Assembly (NCBI GenBank): GCA_051647245.1
Contig: JBOFDS010000008.1
Span: 124,001 to 188,000, forward strand
DNA length: 64,000 nt
DNA from: Brevinema_A sp051647245
GTDB lineage: Bacteria > Spirochaetota > Brevinematia > Brevinematales > Brevinemataceae
Direction of reading: 5' to 3'
The position numbers and the translations under genes are program-made. Position 1 is the stretch's first letter. Each line of letters opens with the position of its first letter. The notes beneath the pieces are model-generated. The model searched no databases, was not told the DNA's origin, and was given only the letters and a program-made list of their open reading frames with translations. Below are positions 43,114 through 51,516 of the stretch, in pieces.

Positions 43114-44647
43114 AAAACTTAGCGAACTTCAACATCCTAGCCTCATCGCCACTCCTGATGGGGCTTTCACGATTCAACTTGATAACAAATTCATCCACAG
43201 TTCACGTGCTCCTCTCAAGGAATCTTCACGTCTTCTCCAAGATATCAAACCTACAGATCTCAACAAAACGATCGTTATTTTATGGGGAGTGGGATTAGGG
43301 TACCATGCCGAAACGCTGCTCAATCAAGGGTACAAAATCATTGCCATAGAGCCACGCCCTGAACTTGCAGAAATCTTCAAACGCACTTTCCCTATTGATA
43401 AATTAGTCGATTTTATCGAAAATGATCCCGAAGATTTATTTAATGCTCTTGCCCGTTTAAATCCTTCTGAAGCACAAATCTTTATCGATATCGTGATGCC
43501 AACGTCGAATATTTCACCAAATTTCTTCAAAATGGCTGAGCAAGGAAAAAATGTTCCTCGCTCCACCCATAGGATTTATTCTTATCTTATTGATTCTTGG
43601 CATAAAAATATTCTCACAAACATTTCTCGTGCTGAAGTGACATTCTCTCCTTTATTTCAAGACCAAGAAGTAATCATCTGTTCCGCAGGCCCATCCCTCA
43701 AAGAAAGTCTCCCTCACCTCAAACGTCTTTCATCGCAAATGTATATTATTGCAGTAGATACGGCTTTGAAGAGCCTCCTTGAAGCGGGGATTGTTCCTGA
43801 TTATGTGTTCTCTGTTGATGCAAAAATCCATAACATCAGTGATTTTTGTGGTATCTCTAACGAAAATTATTCCAAAATGATCCTCCTCGCTGATATCACC
43901 CTGAATCCTCAGATCGCCTCCTTGCCTTGGAAGAAAGTCTTTTTCACGACAACGGTTCAACCTATTACTTCGAAAGACGGCACTAGGATGCATCATAATA
44001 AACTTCTCAATTTCTTCACCTCCAAAGGATTTCATTTTCCTGAACTACAAACAGGAGGCTCCGTTGCAAATACGGCCTTCCACGCAGCTCTCTTCTATCA
44101 AGCAAAAAAAGTGCTTCTTGTAGGACAAGATCTTGCATATACCGACAATCGTGGACATGCTATTGGTTCACCTTATGATCAAGAATACCGACTCAAAACG
44201 AATCGTTTGAACACCATAGAAACAATCCAAATCAAAAAAGTCCCTTTCCAAAACGAAGTTAAAGCAATCTTGAATGGGATCACCTATAGTGATGAACTAT
44301 TGATGCAGTTTCGTTCATGGTTTGAAACATCTTTGGCAAACAACAAAGATCTTGCGCACAAGACAATCAACGCATCAGAAAATGGAGCTTATTTTGAACA
44401 CTGGACACATCATCCTTTATCAAAATATACAACAAAAAGTCTCAAAAAAGTTTTGCCCATTGCTATAGAGAAATTTGATGAGGCGTATATAAAAGAGTGT
44501 TTTGATTTCTTTAAGAAGCAAGATCTTGTTCCTGAAAATACAGATCCTATTATTGCCGAATATTTCTATCGCGAATTTTATGGCACTTCATCGGCAAAGC
44601 ACACAAAACAAAAAATCAAAAACCTCAAAAAAATCATCGGAGGATAG
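43100..44647 (+). CDS. MAF/DUF115-family protein, probable flagellin nonulosonic-acid transferase
   Basis: 515 residues. The central region has the DUF115 (6-hydroxymethylpterin pyrophosphokinase MptE-like / motility accessory factor) signature: VIICSAGPSLKESL, VPDYVFSVDA, TGGSVANTAFHAALFYQAKK and LVGQDLAYTD. The N-terminal part (LWGVGLGYHAETLLNQG) is the accompanying Rossmann-like domain of Maf proteins. In Campylobacter, Helicobacter and Aeromonas such proteins glycosylate flagellin. ATG 43100 follows AGGA and lies inside the PAP2 gene. No sugar-synthesis genes are adjacent. Role in this organism is inferred. Confidence 0.82.
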   Translation: MELIKKLSELQHPSLIATPDGAFTIQLDNKFIHSSRAPLKESSRLLQDIKPTDLNKTIVILWGVGLGYHAETLLNQGYKIIAIEPRPELAEIFKRTFPIDKLVDFIENDPEDLFNALARLNPSEAQIFIDIVMPTSNISPNFFKMAEQGKNVPRSTHRIYSYLIDSWHKNILTNISRAEVTFSPLFQDQEVIICSAGPSLKESLPHLKRLSSQMYIIAVDTALKSLLEAGIVPDYVFSVDAKIHNISDFCGISNENYSKMILLADITLNPQIASLPWKKVFFTTTVQPITSKDGTRMHHNKLLNFFTSKGFHFPELQTGGSVANTAFHAALFYQAKKVLLVGQDLAYTDNRGHAIGSPYDQEYRLKTNRLNTIETIQIKKVPFQNEVKAILNGITYSDELLMQFRSWFETSLANNKDLAHKTINASENGAYFEHWTHHPLSKYTTKSLKKVLPIAIEKFDEAYIKECFDFFKKQDLVPENTDPIIAEYFYREFYGTSSAKHTKQKIKNLKKIIGG

Positions 44648-45352
44648 ATGAATCGTATTTCACAGATCTCTGATGGAGTCTTTCAGATTTTGGGATCTAA
44701 ACCATCTGCGCATCATTATCTTCTTCGTGGTCATAAAAATATCCTCATTGATGTGGGCACAAGAGAAAATTTTCCCAAATTACTCCAGGATCTCTCTTCT
44801 ATGGGGCTTGGTATCGCAGATATTCATCAAGTCATCCTCACTCATTGTCATTATGATCATTCGGGAGCTATCGAATATTTTACACACTCAGAAATTTTAT
44901 GTAGCCCGCTTTGTTTTCAGACGCTAGAATCAGGGGATGAGTCATCTATCTATGCCCTAAAATATGGATGTCAACTCCCAAAACTTCCTCAAAATACCAC
45001 CATCTTACGTGAAGGCGATCTCATCACCAATAATTCCCAATCATGGAAAGTGATCTTCACTCCTGGGCATAGTATTGATGGGATTTGTTTATTAGAAGAG
45101 AAAACAAAAATCCTCATTGCAGGAGACACGGTGTTTGCCAAAGGAATCCCTGCTCTTATCACTCATTCTGGGTCAGATGCTTCGTTATTATATTCTTTGG
45201 AAAAACTTCAAAAAGAAGAAATTCTCATGATTCTCTCTGGTCATGGCATTAATGAAATTGATCCTCGTTCTTGTTTAAAAATTACAAAAGAAAACATTCT
45301 CAAACGTATCGAAGAAAGGCAAAATTATTTTCAACAAGGAGTTTCTCTATGA
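44648..45352 (+). CDS. Metallo-beta-lactamase-fold hydrolase
   Basis: Zinc hydrolase of the glyoxalase II-like group. LTHCHYDHSGA is the HxHxDH metal motif, followed by TPGHSIDGIC, IAGDTVFAKG and LSGHG, in the order of the family. It has 234 residues. The substrate is unknown; glyoxalase, thioesterase or lactonase activity are possible. GGAGG sits just before ATG 44648, inside the end of the MAF gene. Its stop overlaps the next start as ATGA. Confidence 0.87.
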   Translation: MNRISQISDGVFQILGSKPSAHHYLLRGHKNILIDVGTRENFPKLLQDLSSMGLGIADIHQVILTHCHYDHSGAIEYFTHSEILCSPLCFQTLESGDESSIYALKYGCQLPKLPQNTTILREGDLITNNSQSWKVIFTPGHSIDGICLLEEKTKILIAGDTVFAKGIPALITHSGSDASLLYSLEKLQKEEILMILSGHGINEIDPRSCLKITKENILKRIEERQNYFQQGVSL

Positions 45353-46005
45353 AAAAATATATTCTCTTACTATATCTCCTTACTACACCAATATTTGCAA
45401 AGCAATATGAGCATCCCCAAAATCTCTACAATAAAGCTCTAGAAGCTTATGAAAAACAAGATCTCGGCACAGCAATGTTTTATGCAAAAGGTGCGATGAA
45501 ACTTTCTCCTGGAAGCAAAAACACCAGAATTCTTTTCTTCAAACTAAGACAAGAGTTGGGATTACCTACCATATTCTCTGAGGATCAATTTTCCCAGCAG
45601 CTAAGTACCTTCCTTTTTCAATCTTTTCCACCCCATGTTGATGCATTCTTCGCGGGAGTTTTATTTATTTTGGGAGCAGGTTTATTGAGTCTAATCATCT
45701 TAAATCAAATTTCTATCTCAAAATACATTCCTACGACTATTCTTGCTCTTTCCTTCTTAATGATGTTACAAAGCACGATACAATATCAATTCTTTAAAGT
45801 CGATGAAAGAGTTATTCTCACGAGTACAGCGTTGTACGAAGAAGCCTCTCTCGATGGAACAGTACTGCAAAATTTAAAAGCTGGAACGGAGCTAACAGTC
45901 ATTGATCAAAGTGAAGAATTCCTCCTCATCAAGCTCCTGAACAGCTCAGAGGGATGGATCTCCAAAGATGCGGCTCCACCTCTACTTACTCCTATTTCTA
46001 AATAA
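45349..46005 (+). CDS. Membrane protein with TPR-like N-terminus and C-terminal SH3b domain
   Basis: A signal peptide of about 18 residues (ending PIFAKQ) is followed by a TPR-like helical pair (NLYNKALEAYEKQDLGTAMFYAKGAMKLSPGS). Then two hydrophobic segments (about 98-118 and 125-141), and a bacterial SH3 domain (ALYEEASLDGTVLQNLKAGTELTVIDQSEEF, ending EGWISKDA). It has 218 residues. The layout resembles BatE-type proteins of Bacteroidetes and spirochaete aerotolerance operons, but the bat genes are not here. AAGGAG precedes ATG 45349 (ATGA overlap upstream). Periplasmic peptidoglycan or protein binding is an inference. Confidence 0.72.
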   Translation: MKKYILLLYLLTTPIFAKQYEHPQNLYNKALEAYEKQDLGTAMFYAKGAMKLSPGSKNTRILFFKLRQELGLPTIFSEDQFSQQLSTFLFQSFPPHVDAFFAGVLFILGAGLLSLIILNQISISKYIPTTILALSFLMMLQSTIQYQFFKVDERVILTSTALYEEASLDGTVLQNLKAGTELTVIDQSEEFLLIKLLNSSEGWISKDAAPPLLTPISK

Positions 46006-46015
46006 AAATTCTCAA

Positions 46016-46048
46016 TAAAAATAGCTCCTAGTAGGAGCTATTTTTTTA
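46016..46048. terminator. Bidirectional terminator
   Basis: AAAAATAGCTCCTA and TAGGAGCTATTTTT with a 2-3 nt loop. It ends the thioesterase-MAF operon and the V-ATPase-rsgA operon from the other side. Confidence 0.88.
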
Positions 46049-47116
46049 ACGTAATTTATTGCGATCTGATTTGATACGATATTTCATAAATCGGGAAACA
46101 CCACGAGATCTGTTATTGTTGACTTCTCTGCCAAATTCTTGACGTTTGAGCATTAATTCAAAAGCTTCTTCTTGTAGCTTTCTCCAATTTTCTAATCGAC
46201 CAAGATCTAGCTTTCCTTCAGCAATTGCTGCTTGAACGGCACAATCAGGCTCGGTATCATGTTGACAATCTCGGAAACGACATTCCTTCGCCAAAGCATC
46301 GATATCAGCAAAACTCTCGTTTAAGGATTCATCACCATCAAGCCAGACACGGAGTTCTCGAATCCCAGGATTATCAATGAGGATCCCTCCATGAGGTAGG
46401 AAAAACATATCACGAGATGTGGTTGTGTGCTTTCCTTTTTTGTGCTTACCGATACTTGCGACGGCTTGTCTTTCTTCACCGAGTAACGCATTTACAATGG
46501 TAGACTTGCCTGCACCAGAAGACCCAAGAAACACAATAGTCTCGCCTTCATGGATATATTCTTCCAAAACGGTTAAGGTTTCGTATTTGAGCGCATTGGT
46601 AACGAGGATAGGAATATCTTCAACAACCTTTTCAGCCTCTTCCAAAAATACTTTTGCATCCTCGATCAGATCAACTTTATTTAGGATCAAAACAGGTCTA
46701 GCACCACTCTCAGCAGCCAATGCAAGGTAACGTTCTATCTTACGAGGATTAAAATCTTCAAAGAGGGAAACGACAAGGAAAATAGTATCCGCATTTGCAG
46801 CGATGACTTGTTCTTCCGTGGTTTTTCCAGACACTTTACGAGAAATTTTACTTTTTCGGGAGAGCATCTCCTCTATCATGGCATAGTCTTTTTCAAGGGT
46901 ACAAAGCACCCAATCACCAACTGCTGGCCAAGCTTCAGAGGGATTGTTTTCACGAAATTTCCCTCTCAATCGAGCAAAATAAGCACCTTCTTCACAAATC
47001 AAATCATACCCAAAGTTATGTTTTTTGACAATGCGTGCTGCGACAAGATGTGATTGATTTTTTTTGATTTGTTTCTCAAAAAAATCGCTCCATCCGACTT
47101 TGTTCAGATTGTTCAT
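46046..47116 (-). CDS. rsgA: Ribosome small-subunit biogenesis GTPase
   Basis: Circularly permuted GTPase for late 30S maturation. An N-terminal OB fold is followed by G motifs in permuted order: LNKVDL (G4), GSSGAGKSTIVNALLG (P-loop), DNPGI (G3), and a C-terminal zinc finger CRFRDCQHDTEPDCAV. It has 356 residues. Its ATG overlaps the stop of the V-ATPase I gene as ATGA, and AAAGGAAAA precedes it, so it is co-translated with the ATPase operon. Confidence 0.95.
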   Translation of the reverse strand: MNNLNKVGWSDFFEKQIKKNQSHLVAARIVKKHNFGYDLICEEGAYFARLRGKFRENNPSEAWPAVGDWVLCTLEKDYAMIEEMLSRKSKISRKVSGKTTEEQVIAANADTIFLVVSLFEDFNPRKIERYLALAAESGARPVLILNKVDLIEDAKVFLEEAEKVVEDIPILVTNALKYETLTVLEEYIHEGETIVFLGSSGAGKSTIVNALLGEERQAVASIGKHKKGKHTTTSRDMFFLPHGGILIDNPGIRELRVWLDGDESLNESFADIDALAKECRFRDCQHDTEPDCAVQAAIAEGKLDLGRLENWRKLQEEAFELMLKRQEFGREVNNNRSRGVSRFMKYRIKSDRNKLR

Positions 47117-49050
47117 TTATTTTCCTTTTTTTCTGAGGTTATAGGGTTGAATTTTCGACCAGTTCCTTTGAAGAAACGGAGGAAAAATTCATAATATTCT
47201 AAACGAAGTGTTTGGATCCCTACGATGAATCCTTCCATAACAATAATGAAAATATTTCCGAGGATCACTGTTAGATTAGCTGCAAAACCTGTGCCCCCAG
47301 CAAGATCACGAAGCGTAAAAATTGCCATCATGAGTGCTGCGTGGGTCAATGCAAAAGCTCCAATCCTGATAAAAGACAGAGTATTTGTGAGCATAGAGAG
47401 ATAGAATTCAAACATATCAAAGAATCCCATCCACCAGTCCTTAAGCATACCATGTTTGTAAATCAAAGCTTCCCAGACCCTTTCTAGCCCAAGAAAGATA
47501 CTTAAAATAGTTACCGTCGGCCAGAGCATAGGATAGGAAATTCCAGCATATGCACCATAACCACCTAATAAAAGTAACGCATAAACAATAAAAGCGGTGA
47601 TCCCTTTGTGAGAGAAGAATAACCCACCCCAGTCACGCATACGGATAAAGTTGATCACACCAAGCACAAAACTAAGCGTAATCACTCCAATACCAAAGAG
47701 ACTCGTAATCATCAGCATACTGTTGATGTTATGGATAGGGCTCATCCAGATTGCTTCAGGTACATTGTAGCCGGCAGCTGCTTCATATCCAAAATAAGAA
47801 CCATAAAGCAAGCCGAAAATACTAGAAGAAGTTCCCACCCAAATCATCAATCCAAAAATAAATCGGAGATCTTTTTTGGTGAAAAAGCCTATGATACCTA
47901 GAGCAAGTAGGATCAAGCCTTGTCCGAAGTCTCCAAACATAGCCCCATACATTAAGACGTATAAAAGTGCAAAAATGATCGTTGGGTCAATTTCTTTATA
48001 GTTTGGAACCCCAAATAAGGTCACCAAGGTTTCAAATGGTTTGAAAATCTTTGGGTTATTTAATTGAGTTGGCACCTCAATTTCTGTATTAAAGGTCTCT
48101 GTATCAGCAATTGTCAACTCATAGTTATCTTGACATTCTCTATCCAAGACCTTTTTAAGAGCTATATAATTTTTTTGAGAGATCCAACCAGATAGAATAG
48201 CAAAACTACCTGAATATTTGATTTGAGTTTGAACAGAGTTTACTTTTTGGAAAACATTCAAAGAAAAAACGATCTGATGTAGATTTTCAAGTATGTTAGG
48301 GGTGATTGATTTGATTTTTTTATCAAGCTCAAATTCTTCATCACAAAGTAAGGTATATTCAAGCCCAAGACGCACCATATTCGCAACACCTTGTCCAAAA
48401 AATTCCAAAGGAAGTCCGTAGTTTTTAAAATAAAAACGATCTAATAATGCCTTTAATTCTTCTTCTTGTTCATGAGCAACAGTGATAAATACAATATTAC
48501 TGTCATTCACATGACCCTCATAAAGTAATTCACCTTCAAATTTTGATTCAAATTCATCCTTTAAGATATCAAAATTTACCGTATCGATAGTCCCCAAAAT
48601 AGAATAAAGATGACGTACTTCTTTGATCTGTGTTTCAGGATTTGGAGTGAGCTGATTGTACATGCGTAAGCCTGCCATTTTCACGGCATACGCTTCCTTA
48701 CGGCTACGTATTTCTTTATAGCTAGCTTGAAAACGTTGGACATCTTGTTTGTAATTTCGGAGATAACCACCAATATTAGGCAAGGTCAAATCTTCCTTAT
48801 GTTCATAAAGATAAGGCACTGATTGAAATGCTTGATAAAACTGAATCAAATCTTGAGAAACACGTTGAAAATCAGCAATCATTCGTTTTTGATCATTTAA
48901 CGGGTCTGTATTCCAAGAATGATTTTGGAGCAAAGCAGAATGCGGAGAAATCTCAAATTGACCAAATTCAACAATGTCTTTAGAGATCTTATCCATATCT
49001 TTTTTCAGGACAAGCAAATCAATAAGGAGCATTTTTTGTGATGTAAACAT
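47113..49050 (-). CDS. atpI: V-type ATP synthase subunit I (a-subunit homologue)
   Basis: Membrane stator with the ion half-channels of the rotary ATPase. The N-terminal half (to about 350) is soluble and coiled-coil. The C-terminal half has seven to eight transmembrane segments, including LLYGSYFGYEAAAGY, YLSMLTNTLSFIRIGAFALTHAALM (with the essential Arg in SFIRIGAFAL) and VGIQTLRLEYYEFFLRFF, the family's C-terminal signature. It has 645 residues. ATG 49050 follows GAGG by 6 nt; a TTG at 49071 is in frame but unlikely. ATGA overlap to rsgA. Confidence 0.92.
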   Translation of the reverse strand: MFTSQKMLLIDLLVLKKDMDKISKDIVEFGQFEISPHSALLQNHSWNTDPLNDQKRMIADFQRVSQDLIQFYQAFQSVPYLYEHKEDLTLPNIGGYLRNYKQDVQRFQASYKEIRSRKEAYAVKMAGLRMYNQLTPNPETQIKEVRHLYSILGTIDTVNFDILKDEFESKFEGELLYEGHVNDSNIVFITVAHEQEEELKALLDRFYFKNYGLPLEFFGQGVANMVRLGLEYTLLCDEEFELDKKIKSITPNILENLHQIVFSLNVFQKVNSVQTQIKYSGSFAILSGWISQKNYIALKKVLDRECQDNYELTIADTETFNTEIEVPTQLNNPKIFKPFETLVTLFGVPNYKEIDPTIIFALLYVLMYGAMFGDFGQGLILLALGIIGFFTKKDLRFIFGLMIWVGTSSSIFGLLYGSYFGYEAAAGYNVPEAIWMSPIHNINSMLMITSLFGIGVITLSFVLGVINFIRMRDWGGLFFSHKGITAFIVYALLLLGGYGAYAGISYPMLWPTVTILSIFLGLERVWEALIYKHGMLKDWWMGFFDMFEFYLSMLTNTLSFIRIGAFALTHAALMMAIFTLRDLAGGTGFAANLTVILGNIFIIVMEGFIVGIQTLRLEYYEFFLRFFKGTGRKFNPITSEKKENK

Positions 49051-49076
49051 AAAAGTCCTCGAAGCTTCCAAAGTAA

Positions 49077-50072
49077 TTAAATAAATTGCTCCATATCAAC
49101 ATCTATCCCTATTTTCAGAGATTTTGCTTCTAAAATGGTCGCAATTTTTTGGAATTGTATTTTTTTTAATTGATAAAATGCTAGAAATGATGACAATTCT
49201 GTCAAACCTTTATGCATTTGTTGACGACAAAGTTGCTCAGTTTTTTTACGGAAAATCAAACGTAATTCCGTAGCATCAGTAAGTTCTTGTGTTTCTAAAT
49301 GATAAATTTCATTGATCTGTTTCAAAAAATCTAAGGGCGTAGGAGAATAAACGATTTTTTTCCATGATTCTGGATTTAGGAGATGAAACACATTAGGAAC
49401 AAGCATCGAAGTCTCCACAGGATCAATTTCATAATGAAAACGATAACGAAATATCGTAACTAACTGCTCAAACTGAAGAGGTAATAAATAGAGTTTTTTT
49501 GCGTTTAATCGACTCTGCTGATCTATCTTTCTAATAGACATCACAAGACGAGCATGATAGAAATTATCTAATGCTGTTTCAAAAAACATGGTATTTTTTT
49601 CTTGCTCTGTTTTTTGGAGAGAAGGAATCAAAGATTCGTAGATTGTTCCTTGTAACAAATTTGTAAAGTCATGAATAGAACGAATCTCAAGGTATCGATG
49701 ATGAGGGATTGCAGTAGCAAATTCCACATCAATAAAATCCCCAAAATGCTTCCCTGAAATGATCATACGTGCAAGAAGTTTGAGATTTTCAACTTCAAAT
49801 TCACGTGTTAACTCCGTCATCACACCCTTCCCTTCAGCACTCGTCAAATGTGTCGCCACATTGAGGTAATAAAGAAGAGATTGTTTTAATGATTTGATAA
49901 ATTGTGCAGGGCTATCTGTAGACATTTCGATTTTGTTTTCTTTTTGAACCACATGGGCCATCATCGCCACACTATCTTCCTCAATAAAGCTCATGAGATC
50001 ATTTTTTGAAAATAAAGACACATTCCAAGCACGTACTCTTACAGATAAAGGAATATACTGAACTGAAATCAT
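49077..50072 (-). CDS. atpC: V-type ATP synthase subunit C (AC39/d-type)
   Basis: Socket linking the central stalk to the membrane ring. The AC39-family pattern (three helical repeats) is visible in VRVRAWNVSLFSKNDLMSFI, the EVENLKLLARMIISGKH block, and EIDPVETSMLVPN, with a late KTEQLCRQQMHKG helix. It has 331 residues, the usual length. The ribosome binding site is weak. It lies 5 nt after the coiled-coil gene, between D-usp-G/H and I. Confidence 0.8.
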   Translation of the reverse strand: MISVQYIPLSVRVRAWNVSLFSKNDLMSFIEEDSVAMMAHVVQKENKIEMSTDSPAQFIKSLKQSLLYYLNVATHLTSAEGKGVMTELTREFEVENLKLLARMIISGKHFGDFIDVEFATAIPHHRYLEIRSIHDFTNLLQGTIYESLIPSLQKTEQEKNTMFFETALDNFYHARLVMSIRKIDQQSRLNAKKLYLLPLQFEQLVTIFRYRFHYEIDPVETSMLVPNVFHLLNPESWKKIVYSPTPLDFLKQINEIYHLETQELTDATELRLIFRKKTEQLCRQQMHKGLTELSSFLAFYQLKKIQFQKIATILEAKSLKIGIDVDMEQFI

Positions 50073-50076
50073 AATA

Positions 50077-50385
50077 CTACTCTTGCCAAAATTCTTGTGT
50101 TACTGTCTTAAGGATTGCATCTTTGTGTTGCTCAAATTGCTGACGCAAATCTGCTTCATAAGTATCTAAATCCTTAAAGAGTTCTACTTTATAGGCTTCT
50201 ATTTTTTCTTGAAGATAGCTATCTTGTTCTGCTTTTAAATCAAAATATTTTTGCTCAAATTCTTCTTTAAGCATACGTTCTTTGACTTTTTCTTGTTCTT
50301 GAAGCTTTGTAATATCAGAAACAGCTTTATTTTTAATTTCGGAAATAGCAGATTCGATCTGGTAAATATCATCAATAATAGACAT
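50077..50385 (-). CDS. Coiled-coil protein, probable V-ATPase peripheral stalk subunit (G/H type)
   Basis: 102 residues, almost entirely a heptad-type Lys/Glu/Gln-rich helix (EIKNKAVSDITKLQEQEK to EADLRQQFEQHKD), ending with a short tail, FWQE. Size and position match the G/H (AhaH, NtpF) stalk subunit that pairs with E. Identity is by context because these proteins diverge strongly. AGGAG is 6 nt before ATG 50385; a TTG at 50400 is upstream of it. Confidence 0.68.
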   Translation of the reverse strand: MSIIDDIYQIESAISEIKNKAVSDITKLQEQEKVKERMLKEEFEQKYFDLKAEQDSYLQEKIEAYKVELFKDLDTYEADLRQQFEQHKDAILKTVTQEFWQE

Positions 50386-50386
50386 T

Positions 50387-50833
50387 TTACTCTCCTGCAA
50401 TCATGATAGCTAAGTTAGAACGAAGTAATTTTTTCTCGAGAGTCCCAAAACTATCAATAAAATTATCACTATTTGGTTCACGAGCAATCATGACAAATTT
50501 TTCTGTACAAGGATCCCCTTTAATATACTGAATCAATTCTGCATAAGGATCTCCCTCAAGAAGTACGGTTTCGAGTTGTACTTGATACTGGTGAGCGGCA
50601 CGTTTGACATAGTCGAGATATTTTTCTGCATCACGTTTGAGACTGTCCCCAAACATCGCGGATTCTTCTTCAAGAAAGATTTTATAACGTTGTAATTTTG
50701 CCAATGCTTCTTTATCCAAAACATGAATAGCAACAATTTTTGCATTTAAAAAGGCTGCCGTTTTGACTGCTCTATCTGTTACAATTTTACTTGTATCAGA
50801 ACTAGTGACAGGGATAAAAATCTTACAATTCAT
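50387..50833 (-). CDS. UspA-domain universal stress protein
   Basis: 148 residues of Usp fold: IFIPVTSSDTSKIVTDRAVKTAAFLNA at the start, VAIHVLDKEALAKL, and a C-terminal SDNFIDSFGTLEKKLLRSNLAIMIAGE. The usual ATP-binding G-x2-G-x9-G(S/T) motif is altered (REPNSDNFIDSFGT), so nucleotide binding is uncertain. Placed inside the V-ATPase operon between D and the G/H-type gene, overlapping D by 11 nt with AAGGAG. A regulatory link to the ATPase is only suggested by this position. Confidence 0.83.
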   Translation of the reverse strand: MNCKIFIPVTSSDTSKIVTDRAVKTAAFLNAKIVAIHVLDKEALAKLQRYKIFLEEESAMFGDSLKRDAEKYLDYVKRAAHQYQVQLETVLLEGDPYAELIQYIKGDPCTEKFVMIAREPNSDNFIDSFGTLEKKLLRSNLAIMIAGE

Positions 50834-51488
50834 TAGCTTTCTCCTTTTTAAGCGCTTGCTTTACTTTATTTGCTTTGATACGTTTTACCTGGAATAAGGT
50901 TTCGCGATCTTTTTCTTCGAGAATTTCTTTGATAAATTTCATTGTAGAGGCCGTTTCAGGAATCACAAAATTATCCAAAGAATTAATACGACGCTGAGTT
51001 TTTTTGATTTCATTAACAAGACGCCAAGCCGTACTTTCTAAATAAGCAACTTCTGCCATCAAACCACGAATACTCTTGATTTTGAGGAGCATCTTATCGA
51101 AAGCTGGTGTCGTACCAGATATTCCCATAGGAAGAGAGGCCTTGCTATTTTTGGTTTTATCAACAAAAAATAATTTTGGAACCGTTACCCCCATCACAGA
51201 ATGCATCATAATATCTGCTTCATAATCTTGAGGGACATTTTTGACAATCTTATCCAAGGTCTGTTCATCCAACTCCAAACGTAATGTTTTGAGACTTCTG
51301 AAGACCTCCATCAAAGAATTATCCAACTCCTCACGTTTTGTGCGGATATTGTTAAGCAAAGAACTAAGATTCATCACCAAAACTTCACGTTTTTGTTCAA
51401 GCAAAGAAAACCCCTCCTTTGCAAGGCTGAGATTTTCTTTAAGCATGGTGTAATTACTTTTAGTGGGAGTAATATTATTCTGAGGCAT
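50823..51488 (-). CDS. atpD: V-type ATP synthase subunit D
   Basis: Central rotor shaft, two long antiparallel helices that turn inside the A3B3 ring. N-terminal PTKSNYTMLKENLSLAKEGFSLLEQKREVL is the family signature, and the second helix includes YLESTAWRLVNEIKKTQRRINSLDNF. It has 221 residues. AAGG precedes ATG 51488. The stop overlaps the Usp gene by 11 nt. Confidence 0.93.
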   Translation of the reverse strand: MPQNNITPTKSNYTMLKENLSLAKEGFSLLEQKREVLVMNLSSLLNNIRTKREELDNSLMEVFRSLKTLRLELDEQTLDKIVKNVPQDYEADIMMHSVMGVTVPKLFFVDKTKNSKASLPMGISGTTPAFDKMLLKIKSIRGLMAEVAYLESTAWRLVNEIKKTQRRINSLDNFVIPETASTMKFIKEILEEKDRETLFQVKRIKANKVKQALKKEKANEL

Positions 51489-51516
51489 AAGCGTACCTTT
51501 TTGTTAGATATATTAA

